A stretch of 64,000 nucleotides of DNA from Flaccisagitta enflata. Lineage: Eukaryota > Chaetognatha > Sagittoidea > Aphragmophora. The DNA lies in NCBI GenBank assembly GCA_965153355.1, contig OZ231126.1, forward strand, positions 59,272,001 to 59,336,000. The letters run 5' to 3'. Below the pieces are notes generated by a model that saw only the letters and a list, made by a program, of their open reading frames with translations, was not told the DNA's origin and did not search any database. Numbering within the stretch: the first letter of the stretch is position 1; each line of letters opens with the position of its first letter. A program made the translations under genes and the position numbers. Shown piece after piece: positions 23,190-33,926 of the stretch.

Positions 23190-24557
23190 AAATAAGATTT
23201 TTCATATTTTTACGGATTTTTTTCTCGCCTGCCTATCTTTGAGCGGTCATAACTTTTCAACGGTTTGACCGATTTGGTCGCGCAAAAAAAGGATGGACGC
23301 CCCTTGAAAAACTCTACATTTTGGTCACCGATTTTTCATAAATCCATCAAAAACAAGAAAGAAAAAAAAGGAGGTTCATCCCGTCTGAGGAATAAGGATT
23401 TCTAGCTCAAAGGAAAGGGGGGTCAAAAAGGCGAGTCCGGTGGCACCTATCATGTTGGGTCTTGAAATGTGCGCATTACCTTAGGGAATATTAATCCAGG
23501 CTTGCTTGACCCAATATCAGGTGCGTGTTCGAATGTCTTAAAAAAGTGCCCAAAATGGCCGTTTTTGGCATTTTTTGGCCTAAAACCCATCCTAAATTTG
23601 GAAAAAAGCCTTGAAATTTTACATGCACATGTGTAAGAGCCTAATTAAGCTGTCTGTAAAAAATTATGAGGCTGTAAAAATTCTAAGGTACCTAAATTTT
23701 GAAAAAAAAGCTTTTTCGCGATTTTTTTAAAGAAAAAAAATGTCGTTACCCCCCTAAAAATTGACCGATTTGGACAAAATTTTTACTGAAGGTACTTCAC
23801 ATTATGGACTACTTCCAAGTGAAATTTCATCAAAATCAGAGCACTTTAAGTACCAAAAATTGCGTTCGAAAATCCAAAATTCTGGAAAAAAAAAACCCAA
23901 AAATCGTCTTTGAGCCTGAGACATTGCCATGATATGGCAGGCACCTTTGAACCATGGGCCAAAATTCCTTTAGAAGACTCTTGGTGATGCCCCCAAAAAA
24001 ATTGGCGGCCCTGATAGCCTTTTTTGGGTGTCAAATAACAATTTAGCAAAGACCGTAAAACCAAAAATCGCGAAAATGGCCAATTTTTGGCCTTTTTTCA
24101 ACCTGTAACCGAAAAAAAAGTTGAAATATGGCCCTGAAATTTCATAAGCACATGTATTAGACCCTACTGATGCTTTTTTGTAAAAAAAATTTTGTTTTTG
24201 AAAATTTTAAGGTACCCTAATTTTGAAAAAACGGCTATTTCGCGATTTTTTTTAAGAAAAAAAAATGCCGTTGCCCCCCTAAAAGTTGACCGATTTGAAC
24301 AAAATTTTTACTTGAGGTATTTCACATTATGGACTACCTCCATGTAAAATTTCATCAAAATCGGAGCACTTTAAGTACCAAAAATTGTGAATAGAAATGA
24401 GATTTTTCATTTTTTTGCGGATTTTTTTCTTGCTCACCTATCTTTGAGCGGTCATAACTTTTGAACGGTTTGACCGATTTGGTCGCGCAAAAAAAGGTTG
24501 GACGCCCCTTGAAAAACTCTACATTTTGGTCACCAATTTTTTATAAATCCATCAAAA
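23190..24557 (+). repeat. Tandem/direct AT-rich repeat block, distant relative of the 524-bp satellite
   Basis: A ~160-bp segment (GAGCGGTCATAACTTTT, GGTTTGACCGATTTGGTCGC, GGACGCCCCTTGAAAAAC) occurs at 23190-23353 and again at 24394-24557. Between them lie about one and a half units of a ~520-bp repeat (AAAATGGCC... at about 23550 and about 24075; CACATTATGGACTAC, AAATTTCATCAAAATC and GAGCACTTTAAGTACCAAAA are present in both). The order of words parallels the palindrome satellite, but identity is low. No coding capacity. Confidence 0.8.
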
Positions 24558-25799
24558 AATGACTTGGCTATAATCGTTTGAATGGAAAAGATCAGCTGAC
24601 AAAACTTTACATGTGGACTAGGGCTAAATTTGATGATGTTTGCGCCCCTCTAAGGCCAGCCAATGGGTCAAATCTTTGTTAAATAATCTTACCAAACGTA
24701 TAAATATACAATAGGATCAAAAATGAAACTTTTTGCCGATATTTAAATTTTCACTCCCCCTGGCTACCCTAGCTCACCCACATGAGGCTTGGGTAGCCGA
24801 ATATCTGACTTGATATTCTACCGATTATCTGGCTTAATATTCTACCGAATTTTCAAAAAGGCAAACGCCTGAACTTACAAAAAAAATCTGAACTGAGCAA
24901 GAGAAAAAATGATTCGACAAACCAAAAAGAAAAAAAGCTAAGAAAAAAAAATCGAAAAAGAAAAAGAAAAACGAAAAAAATATAGACTAATGTGCAAATA
25001 GGGACACATCAGCTTTTGGTAAAAAAGCATCTCAAGCTTCAAGTAGATTCTAAGGTTGAATAACGCTGTTGGCGTCGGGGAATTCAAATGTTTTTTCATG
25101 AAAGGAATTGATGGTGATTTCTTTTCGACATTACCTCAAACCAATCTTATCTTTGACAAATCCATAAATTTTGAAAAGACAGAGCGCCCACTCCATTTTT
25201 TTTTGTTCTCAACACCGAAAAATCAATATCAACATCTAATAAGTTATTTACGCTTTTTGAAGTTAAGTCATTAAAATTTTTTGTTGATATGTTTGAAAAT
25301 TTGATACAAACCTCGTCTACCCAAGTTAATGAATTCTGCATAAAAGATTGTGAGCAACTTTGTAGCTTTAGACATGTTATTGTAAATTTCGAATATGTTC
25401 AAAAATAACTTTCTTAATGAAAGTTTAATTTTGTTTTTTTGCGTCTGTTCTAGCGATGAAGAAAAAAAAGTCACATTGAATTATTTATATACGAAGATGC
25501 TGTTGCTGCTGCCTTTTGTGCATCAAGTTTTTATGCACCGCTGGCGACAAATAAATAGATAATTCAGTGGCGACGCACTACTTAAACATTCAAGACAAAC
25601 AAAGTTTCTTTTGGCCTTTGGCCCAACTCAGCCCAGACCCGCTCTACACTTCTCGCAGGAACTTCCGGTCTGGGCAGAAAAACCCTCACAATCATCAAGA
25701 GCAAGGAGAAGCAGAAGAAACCCCCGCCAAAGTCGTTTAGTCTCTGATAAGCCCGGAGCCGAAAACTGGCGAAGAGGAAGGAAAAGGAGGGGGTGAATG
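24558..25799. other. AT-rich intergenic DNA, nothing recognised
   Basis: Includes an A/G-rich stretch (24870-24990). Short open frames around 25056-25470 lack recognisable motifs. The last 200 bp are less AT-rich but show no gene. Confidence 0.45.
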
Positions 25800-25960
25800 A
25801 AGAAGATGGAAGAAGAATAAGAAAGAAGAAAGAAGAAGGAAGAAGGAAGAAGAAGAAGAAGGAAGAAGAAGGAAGAAGGAAGAAGAAGGAAGAAGAAGAA
25901 GAAGGAAGAAGAAGAAGAAGAAGAAGAAGAAGAAGATGGAAGAAGAAGAAGAAGAAGAAG
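25800..25960. repeat. (GAA)n microsatellite
   Basis: A GAA/GGAAGAA array, all purine on the plus strand. Confidence 0.95.
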
Positions 25961-25984
25961 CCCCTTCAACACTCCCCTTCCACA

Positions 25985-26150
25985 CGGACAGGGCGGAAAT
26001 GCGCGTTTCGACTGGATCATGGTGGACGGATGGATGGATGGAGTGACAGAAAGACGAATTGATGGATGGGTGGACAGACGGACGGATGGATGTAGAGATG
26101 GATGGACAGGCGGATGGAAAAAGCCTCTTATAGACTCTTATGACTAAAAA
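25985..26150 (-). mobile_element. Degenerate HINE-like element
   Basis: GGACAGGGCGGAAATGCGCG, a long run of GGAC/GGAT tetranucleotides, AAAGCCTCTTATAGAC and then an A run match a reversed TTGC-subfamily copy whose terminal hairpin has decayed. Confidence 0.6.
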
Positions 26151-26246
26151 AAAGAAAAAGGAGATATTTTTCTAATGATTGTATATTCATTTCCGAGATA
26201 GTAGAGCCATAATGACCGATGCCCAAAAAATTGTAGAGAAAGGCGC

Positions 26247-26279
<33 letters not shown>

Positions 26280-26916
26280 CTAGTAGACCTAAAAAACGTT
26301 TTGGATAAGAAATATTAGTGAGATAGGAAGTAAATCAAGATTTGAAAAGGGTCAGAAGTTTCTTTCCACTGTTTTGTCTATGTACAGATCAGATAGATGA
26401 CGGAATCATAGTTATGCATTTTTACATTGAAGCATTTCGGATAGTTGCGGTTTATCAAAAAAGATTATGAAATTGAAATGTCCTAGATGACTTAAAAGTG
26501 AATGAAACTTCTAAATTTCTTAGTCTGGACGAGGACGAGGAGGTTCCTAAAAAAGAATAAGACGGGGGCGATTATTAGGGTCGCATCGATGCGGGGGATG
26601 GAGCTCAAGAAGGGAAACATCCTTGTTGTATAGTTCTATGACCTTTATGTAAAGTTGTTGTGGCTTCAAACTTCCGGATTTTGCCTCGGCCCATCAAAAT
26701 ATTTACATATTTGTAACGGCCGCATAATTCATCTTTTGAAAACACCTAAATACCGTCTCGCCGTGTTAATGAAAAGTTTCATAAATCATCATCATCGTCA
26801 TCTTCATGGCATTTTCATGGTTATTGGTATCGTTATCGATGAAGTCATCTTCCTTCTCCTCTTCATCATAATCATCATCCTGTTAGATTGGTAGTCATCA
26901 GTCCATTAACATCATC
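26151..26916. other. Intergenic DNA with a poly-A tract
   Basis: A pure A28 run lies at 26247-26274, which may mark an old retroposed tail but has no recognisable body upstream. The rest is unannotated. Confidence 0.45.
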
Positions 26917-26957
26917 GTTGTCACCATCATCATCATCACCATCATCACCATCATCAC

Positions 26958-27011
<54 letters not shown>

Positions 27012-27042
27012 GATAGATTGGTAGTCATCACTCATTGGTCCG

Positions 27043-27123
<81 letters not shown>
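26917..27123. repeat. (ATC)n trinucleotide microsatellites
   Basis: Two ATC arrays (26917-27010 and 27043-27123). The phrase GATAGATTGGTAGTCATCA occurs before each array (about 26884 and 27012), so the block looks duplicated. Confidence 0.93.
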
Positions 27124-27124
<1 letters not shown>

Positions 27125-27215
27125 TATCGTCGTTGTCGTTGTCGTCATCATCAGCACCCTCACCATCATCATTGGTTTTACATGGGTAACATCTAAATCA
27201 TTAATGTAATGGCGA

Positions 27216-28225
27216 CTGGCGCCGTGAGGAAAAAAGTCATAGTCATTGGCCACTTTCCACCAAGCTTTTGTCTTCAGTCACTGTAAATTTTTTATTGGTT
27301 AGACCAAATCAAGAGCCATTGTATGTATTGATCGCACTGATAATCAAAGAAAAATAGGCAGGCCTGTATATTCTTGAGTTTTCCCCCCCCGGTGGGGGGG
27401 GGGGAAAAAATCAAAGGTTCTGGAGATGGGGAAGGAAATCTAAGGGGAAAAAAAGAGAAAAAAAAGAAATTTGGGGAAAATATAACTTTTTACAGTACCA
27501 AATCATAAAACTCAATTAGTAGAACACAATTAAACACTATTTAAACCTTAACTACATAGTTTTATTGCTATATGGGGAAGAAAATCATGGATATAAAAAC
27601 ACGACGCGACGCGTCGCGGGGAAGAAAATCAAAGGCAGGGGGGGGAAAAAAATCAAAAGCGACTCAAGAATATACACCCCTGAAAATAGGACTAAACCAA
27701 ATGAGCTAGCTGAGCTGAAATACTAAAAATCACTTACACAGATGGCTAGCTGAGCTCACTTTCTTGTATTTGCATGCTCAGATATAGATCAAAACAATAA
27801 TCAATCGCATTCAAATCAGAAAAAAAACTGAACTAAATGAGGTAACTAAGCTAATTTGGCAACTGAGCATGAATAGTTAAAAACACCCTCACAGATGAGC
27901 AGCTATGCTGATAAACATGTTTTCTTATGTTTGCATGCTAAAAAAACATAAATACACTCCTTTATTGATCCTTTAAAAAAATAATAAAAAAAAATCAATT
28001 TTAACTTTTCATAAAAAATTCATAACTCGAAAAATATTTGTCATAGAATGTTCTGCTTGGTGCCAAATGAAAGAGAATTATCAAATTTACTTACCCTATT
28101 AATTTTGTTTTAGGGCTCATTCAGTCTATTGAGATGCTAAACTTTTTAATAAGAAAATGAAAACTATGTTTTTCTGAAATATGTCAAAAAGTCGAAGACT
28201 GACTTCAATTTTTTCCCGATCATCA
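27216..28225 (+). repeat. Dispersed repeat, copy 1 (carries a hAT-MITE)
   Basis: Starting TGGCGACTGGCGCCGTGAGG, this shares ordered similarity with 44393-45060 in the same orientation: CTTTTGTCTTCAGTCACTG, AGAGCCATTGTATGTAT, CTGAAATACTAAAAATCAC, TTTGCATGCTCAGA, TGCCAAATGAAAGAG and AACTTTTTAATAAGA. It is interrupted by the insertion at 27359-27682. No coding frame. Confidence 0.8.
27359..27682. mobile_element. 324-bp hAT-like MITE with perfect 8-bp target duplication
   Basis: The ends CAGGCCTGTATATTCTTGAG and, on the other strand, CAGGGGTGTATATTCTTGAG are typical of hAT inverted repeats (CAGGGGTG). The 8-bp AAAATAGG flanks both sides (27351-27358 and 27683-27690). The related repeat at 44393 lacks the element and holds the corresponding unduplicated site AAACTAGG at 44541-44548. 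The interior contains runs of C and G (27387-27411) and no open frame of note. Confidence 0.93.
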
Positions 28226-28605
28226 TTGTTTTAACAAATTATGAGCAGTCATCAGCTCGTCTGCTTACTCTTCATCAGTATCACAATATGGACAATTGGT
28301 AAACAGATGAAAACTAGGGCGCAATTTGCTGAAAGGTTGGAGGGGGAGGTGAGAATAAAGGGATGAAGGAGACGGAGGAAAGAAGAGGGGGGTAGGTCGC
28401 TATGAGACAATTGAAGTCGGAGGACTACACGAAAGGGGAAGAAAGTAAACATTCCATGCTACGATATTAGTGGCACGAGCCTGATAACGGCTTCCATAAA
28501 AGTGTCAACGATTTTGTAGGACATCGCCGCCGCGCGGAAAATAAAACGACGAACTCAGCAAATGAATATAACACTTCATTCTGTGGCAAATCTACGCGTG
28601 TTCTC
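28226..28605. other. Intergenic DNA, nothing recognised
   Basis: Unique-looking sequence with a G/A-rich stretch at 28330-28400. No gene. Confidence 0.45.
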
Positions 28606-28772
<167 letters not shown>

Positions 28773-28913
28773 TCTTGTTTGTGTGTTCGTGTCTGTGTAC
28801 GTGTATGTGTTCGTGTGCGTGTGTTCGTGTGTCTGTGTGCGAGTGTTTCTGTACGTGTTTGTGTTTGTGCGTTTTTTTTTTTGTATGAGTCTATGTATGT
28901 TTCTCCAATTTTT

Positions 28914-29061
28914 AATCGCGGACACGCGACTCTACACCTTGCCGTGTCGGTCGGTCCGTCGGTCCATCCGTACATCACATTTCTGAATTCCGAGCGGTTC
29001 TTTGCATTACTGCTCCTGCCCAACCGTCAACGACTTTCCTGCCGTGTATCCGGCCTTGCTT
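28914..29061 (+). mobile_element. HINE-like element, short copy
   Basis: Head AATCGCGGACACGCGACT, CTCTACACCTTGCCGTGTC, a GTCGGTCCGTC run, CTGCTCCTGCCCAACC and the end GCCGTGTATCCGGCCTTGC. It lacks the second CCCCTGCCCACC block. Confidence 0.78.
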
Positions 29062-29392
29062 AATCGTGTGTTTCTGTGCTTCGCAAAGGTGGCTAACCGT
29101 GTACGGGAGGTGAGAAGGACGTCTCAAGGTCGTAGTCTATATCAAGCGCTATCGGCTAATGCCTTCATTACTTCTCGATTGGCCTACAAAAGGGAATTGC
29201 GACTTCTTGAGGGAAAAGTGGGTTGATGGGCGTGTCAGGTGGAGGGTCGGGGCACAATGCCTTGAAAATACATTAGTCAGAGATAAATGCCCTATCTTCA
29301 CTCCAACCACCCTGGACATCCTGCAAAAAGGCCTTGAAATTTTTTTAGTTTTGAGTTATCTACCGAAGAAAAATAGAAACAAACAAGGCCGG
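29062..29392. other. Intergenic DNA, nothing recognised
   Basis: No repeat or gene recognised on either strand. Confidence 0.4.
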
Positions 29393-29507
29393 ATACACGG
29401 CTACCCAAGTCGCATGCGGGTGGGCATGAGCAGTGATAGAGCTCACTAAGGCATTTTGGCAAGAGCAGTGAGCTAAAAAAGCTTAAAAACGCCGAAAAAG
29501 TAAACAG
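29393..29507 (-). mobile_element. HINE-like 3' half, TCGC subfamily
   Basis: AACAAGGCCGGATACACGGC, AAGTCGCATGCGGGTGGGCA and a GGCAAGAGCAGTGAG block. The GTCY run and head are missing, and the copy is replaced by the flank of the foldback element at about 29513. Confidence 0.72.
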
Positions 29508-29597
29508 GTCGCTCAAGCGTCACATGGTCAGCGGGACCCCATGCCTCATTTATTGTCACTATCATTTCAGGTTATATAGGTTAATGTGGCCAATGAC

Positions 29598-29925
29598 CAG
29601 GCCTTTTTTTAGAGCGAGCCCGCGAGCCTGTGGCTCTCTATTTTGGTGTCGGGCTCTCACTTTTTTCTGGCCCTGAGCCCGGCGGGCTCTCTGTGATTTG
29701 GTGACACATGTTAGACCCAAGTGGATTTGACCCTTTTTGTAAAATTTCAAGGGCGCATACTATCTGTTCACAAGTTGAGGGTTATTCAAAAGTAATAAGT
29801 CAGAAAGCAAATGCAGTTCCTCAACATCTTTTTTTTTAAATGTGAGCAGCTAATAGATAAATGAGCTAAGCATCTCTTTAGTCAAGCACAACGCTTCTCC
29901 ACTGAATTGATTGATCCATTCGTTG

Positions 29926-29997
<72 letters not shown>

Positions 29998-30299
29998 GTG
30001 CATGTGTGTGTGTGTCTGCTTCTGCCCAAATACTTGATCAGTCAGTCTTGCTACTGCTCCTGTCCAGCCACATGGAATTAGGGAAATTGTATATCTGGCC
30101 TCGTTCTCTTGTATTTCTGTTTACAGAGGTACAAAAAAACATTGCCATATGGCAGTACCACGATGTAGGCTTACATGATTAGGAAATTGACAAAAATGGC
30201 TATTTCCTGTCGGGCTTGCTGTTTTTCAGTCGGGCTCTGTAAAACTGTGAGGAGAGAGCCCGATTGGCTCTGTCAAAAAATTTTCTAAAAAAAGGCCTG
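29598..30299. mobile_element. 702-bp hAT-like MITE
   Basis: The left end CAGGCCTTTTTTTAGAGCG and the right end CTAAAAAAAGGCCTG are inverted. An 8-bp direct repeat, CCAATGAC, flanks the element (29590-29597 and 30300-30307). The two inner flanks are rich in GAGCCCG/CGGGCTC words (29618-29695, 30207-30270), forming a second layer of inverted repeats. It contains a GT microsatellite (29928-29996). No transposase frame. Confidence 0.9.
29928..29996. repeat. (GT)n microsatellite inside the hAT-MITE
   Basis: A pure GT run. Confidence 0.95.
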
Positions 30300-30879
30300 C
30301 CAATGACCTATGATTTAATGTTTTAGGGGACTGATTTGAGAACTGAAGAGGCTGGCTGCATGTGAGAGCTGGCTTGAGGCCTAAAACAGGGGCTAGGAGG
30401 GTCAATTTGAGCCCTGAAAGGGCTTATATGAGGCTTGGGAGGGTCAACTTAGAGCGGAGAGGGCTTGTTTTAGGCCTAGGATAGCTGATTAAGGCCTGAG
30501 AGGGTCAATTTTGAAGCTTGGGAGGATCAATTTGGGCCTGATAGAGCTTATTTGTGACTTGGGATGGCTAATTTAAGGCCTGGGAGGGTCAGTTGAAGGC
30601 CTGAGTCCTGAGAAGGCCTGTGATGGCTAATTTCAGGCCTGGGAGGGTCAATTTTAGGCCTGAGAAGGCTCGAGAGGGCCAATCTAGGCTTGAGAAGGCT
30701 GATTTGAGGCTTGATTTGAAGCCATGAGGGGGGGGGGGGGCATGGGGTAGCATAGGTCACCGGCCCCTTTGGAGCTGCTGCCCAAAAAGGGACTGAACAA
30801 GTCATCCAAGGATCGCACATGGTCAGCGGTACCCGATGCCCTGCTTGAAGTGATTAGCTGATGAAGTAGAGTGAGAGCA

Positions 30880-31257
30880 GGGCAGCAGCCCCAAAGTGCC
30901 GATGTCCTATAGGACACAGGGCTAAAATTCCTTACGTCCTGAGAAGGCAGATTTCAGGACTTTGGGGCTATTATCCATGATATTCAATGAGAGTTTTATT
31001 TTTTTTTTTCATTTTTTTATCGATTTTCCATGTTATTCGATTGAAATTTGGCATTTATCTATTCTTTTGTAAATTTTCCATGTTGTTCAATGGAAAGTTT
31101 GCATTATGTCATTTTCCCATGTTATTCAGTTGGAATTTGAAAGTGGGGGACATACAGACAGATGGATGGACAGACGGACGGTTGGACAGACAGACAGACT
31201 GACGTAAGGAAATTCACCCGTGTTCTACAGGACAGCGGCCCCAAAGGGTCGCTGCCC
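30880..31257. mobile_element. Foldback element of the GGGCAGC family
   Basis: The left end GGGCAGCAGCCCCAAAGTGC, then GATGTCCTATAGGACACAGG, is mirrored on the right by CTGTTCTACAGGAC-type sequence, then AGCGGCCCCAAAGGGTCGCT (31187-31257). The interior has ~50-bp reiterations of CCATGTTATTCGATTGAAA and a GGAC/GACA run. It is preceded by the family flank (GGATCGCACATGGTCAGCGG) at about 30811. Confidence 0.8.
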
Positions 31258-31270
31258 TAAAAGTCAAATA

Positions 31271-31337
31271 GGGACTGACCGACCGACCAACCGACCAACT
31301 AACCAAACGACAAAGCGGGGTGTAGTGTCGCGACTAA
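31271..31337 (-). mobile_element. HINE-like head fragment
   Basis: A GACCGACC run, CAAAGCGGGGTGTAG and a shortened head TGTCGCGACT before an A run. No 3' half. Confidence 0.65.
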
Positions 31338-31410
31338 AATCAATGATTTGTAGTACTCATTTGGAAAAAAGTCTTTTTGAATCCTGCGGAAGTTTTTGGA
31401 TTTCCCTTTT

Positions 31411-31908
31411 GGGCAGCGGCCCCAAAGGGGCCGATGACCTATGCTTTCACATATGCAGAAATTTCTCCTTCTTCTTCTTCTTCTCCTTCTCCTCCGTCCA
31501 TACCCCCCCCAGCTTCGCGGCCCAGATTCTGGCTTTTAGGCCTATATTCCACCCCAGAGATCCAAATTCTAACCTTGAGGCTCAAATTCTAGTCCAGAGG
31601 CCCAAAATCTAGCCCTGAGGCCCAAATTCTAGCTGTGAGGCTCATGTTCCACCCCAGAGATCCTAATTCTAACCTTGAGGCCCAAATCCCAGCCTCGTGG
31701 CTCAAATCCCAGCCTCGAGGCTAAGATCCCAGCCTTGAGGCTCAAATCCCAGCCTCAAGGTTCAAATCCAAACCTCAAAGCCCCAATTCCAGCCTCGAAG
31801 CCATAATTCCACACTCGAGGCTATAATTCCAGCTTCAAGGCTCAAATCCAAGTCTTAAGGGTCAAATAAAAACAGCATAGGTCATCGACCCCTTTGGGGC
31901 CGCTGCCC
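31411..31908. mobile_element. Foldback element of the GGGCAGC family with 20-bp minisatellite
   Basis: The left end GGGCAGCGGCCCCAAAGGGG, then CCGATGACCTATGCT, is inverted at the right as AGCATAGGTCATCGACCCC, then TTTGGGGCCGCTGCCC. Between them about 15 units of a ~20-bp minisatellite (CCTCGAGGCTCAAATCCCAG) fill 31540-31860. Confidence 0.9.
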
Positions 31909-31959
31909 CTCTAACCACCTATTTTTCATGAGGCGTTTGGGAAAGTTGGCAAGCTTTGG

Positions 31960-32163
31960 GGGTCAAATGAGACTACGCATGAAATTCATAGCCAAGAAAG
32001 AGCTAATTTTCCTCTTTCAGATGACGCCAAGCAGAATTCTGTGCGATCGATACTTTTGGAGCTATGATTTTTTAAATCTTTTTGTATTTTTCCGCATTTT
32101 TTGTTTTTTTCCCAACGATCAATATTTTTCATTAATCCTAATTTTGGGCCCTATGTAACATGA
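31960..32163 (-). repeat. Dispersed AT-rich repeat, copy 2
   Basis: Read on the minus strand it carries TTACATAGGGCCCAAAATT, CATAGCTCCAAAAGTATCG and CGTCATCTGAAAGAGGAAAA, matching 4200-4450 in order. Confidence 0.6.
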
Positions 32164-32285
32164 AAAAAGGCCAAGTGGGCCAAAAAGGTGCGACGTGTGG
32201 ATAGTTTAACAAATGTGTTACCGACAGACAGACCAACCAACCAACCAACGGACACAGCTAGTTGTAGAGGTGCTTTGTCGCACCT
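32164..32285 (-). mobile_element. HINE-like element, GGTGCGAC subfamily
   Basis: Plus strand: AAAGGCCAAGTGGGCC, GGTGCGACGTGTGGAT, a GACA/CCAACC run, AGCTAGTTGTAGAGG and a head TGCTTTGTCGCACCTAAAAA. Head GGTGCGAC pairs with subterminal GTCGCACC. Same subfamily as 57463. Confidence 0.82.
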
Positions 32286-32346
32286 AAAAAGAGGCAATAT
32301 GACACTACCTTTTGAATCACTTGCATTTTACCTTGCTTGCGCATGC

Positions 32347-32503
<157 letters not shown>

Positions 32504-32516
32504 TTCTTTTTTTTTT

Positions 32517-32697
32517 AGTTGCGGACACGCAACTCTATAAGAGGCTTTGTCCGTCCGTCGGTTGGTCGGTTGGTCGGTTGGTTGGTTGGACGGTTGGTCG
32601 GTCGATCCGTAGAGGTGATCGAGTTGAAAAGTGGGAAAACGCGCATTTCCACCCCTGCCCACCCGTCCGCAACTTGGGCCGTGTATCCGGCCTTGTT
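32517..32697 (+). mobile_element. HINE-like element, TTGC subfamily, full copy
   Basis: Head AGTTGCGGACACGCAACT, CTATAAGAGGCTTTGTCCG, a GTCGGTTG run, GAAAACGCGCATTTCCACCC, CTGCCCACCCGTCCGCAACT and the end GCCGTGTATCCGGCCTTGTT. Inserted between T runs and flanked on both sides by TC microsatellites. Confidence 0.88.
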
Positions 32698-32877
32698 TTT
32701 CTCTCTCTTTCTCTGTTTCTCTGTATGTCTTTCTCTCTTTCTCTGTCTGTCTATCTGTCTCTTTCTCTCTTTCTCTCTGTCTCTCTGTCTCTGTCTCTCT
32801 GTCTCTCTCTCTCTCTGTCCTTTTCTTTCTTTCTTTCTCTCTCTCTTTCTCTCTTTCACTCTTTCTCTCTTTCTCTC

Positions 32878-32946
<69 letters not shown>

Positions 32947-32950
32947 TTTT
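32698..32950. repeat. TCTT/TCTG/TC microsatellite
   Basis: A degenerate TCTT and TCTG array, then pure TC (32885-32937) and a T12 run. Confidence 0.94.
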
Positions 32951-33571
32951 CTCTCCTTTTTTCCCAGCTTTTACGACTTTTTGTCCAATTCTATTATGAA
33001 GCTATTGAACAAATAAATAAATGTATAAATATCTATCAATGCAAAAAAAGTTTGCATAAAATTCAAGGTGATATACTTATAGCATGTGCATGAGAGCTTG
33101 GATCTATACCTGCTTGCCCGGCTACGGTTACATGAACATGGGCAGTGTTATCATGGACGACTGACGTGCACGCGTGTCCGATGAATGAGACCAATTGATG
33201 TGTTGACCGTTTGATCAAAGATCAATAATGGAGCTAGGATTAAACGTCAAGCAGAAATTAGGTTTGATGATGATACTACTTTTCATACTCAAACTGCCCC
33301 ACTGAGTAGACCTAATATAAGGTTTATTACACCCGACCCATGCTCAGTGGTGATCATTAGATAGTTATATGCGATACAAAGAAATGAGGAAGAGCTCAGT
33401 TTCTCATCTCTCCATCATTTACATGGCTAATGCTTCAACTCTTTTCGATCTATCGTGCTCTCACGGCTGCGCCAGGAGGAAAGAGAGAATAGTAGTGACA
33501 GGTCGCTCAAGGGCAATACTTGGTCAGCGATACCCATTGCTCTGCTTTGTATGATTATAAGAGGGGAAGCA
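32951..33571. other. Intergenic DNA; foldback-family flank at the right end
   Basis: Mostly unannotated. From about 33500 the sequence GGTCGCTCAAGGGCAATACT, then TGGTCAGCGATACCC, is the flank that precedes members of the GGGCAGC family elsewhere (30811, 48548, 58025). Confidence 0.5.
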
Positions 33572-33850
33572 GGGCAGCGGCCCTGAAGCAGATGAAGTCC
33601 TGTAGAACACAGGGGGGACTTTCGTTTTTCCGTTCATTCATCCATCCGTCCATCCATCCATCCGCCCCCCACCAGGCCCTCACAGGTCTGAAATCTGCCT
33701 TCCAGGCCTGAAATCTGCCCTACCAGGCCTTGAATCTGCCCTCTCAGGCCTTGAATCTGCCCAGGGGAATGAATGGACGGATGGACGGATGAAAGAACGA
33801 ACAAACAAACGAACACAAATCCCCCTGTGTCCCCTTTGGAGCCGCTGCCC
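33572..33850. mobile_element. Foldback element of the GGGCAGC family
   Basis: The left end GGGCAGCGGCCCTGAAGC, then TGTAGAACACAGGGGGGAC, has a right counterpart CCCCCTGTGTCCCCTTTGG, then AGCCGCTGCCC. The interior has short GCCTGAAATCTGCCY reiterations between CATC and GGAC runs. Confidence 0.8.
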
Positions 33851-33926
33851 AAAAGCGTTACATGATCAGCGGAACCCGAGGCCCACAAGTTAGTTTATAA
33901 AGGGATGTGATGGTGAAAGGGGCAGA

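Larger units (their letters stand above)
29583..30784. mobile_element. Foldback element with internal minisatellite, split by a hAT-MITE
   Basis: The left end is GGCCAATGACC, rejoined with TATGATTT across the MITE. The right end is AGCATAGGTCACCGGCCCC, then TTTGGAGCTGCTGCCC (30750-30784). Both match the ends of the family (31411, 40468, 55362). The interior (about 30330-30720) is a ~20-bp minisatellite of GGCCTGAGAGGGTCAATTT type, ending in a G14 run. The typical family flank ACATGGTCAGCGGGACCCC precedes it at about 29522. Confidence 0.75.

Noticed and set aside
30811-30850. tRNA-like A-box/B-box in the foldback flank (GGTCAGCGGTACCC)
   Set aside because: No cloverleaf can be formed and spacing between the boxes does not fit.
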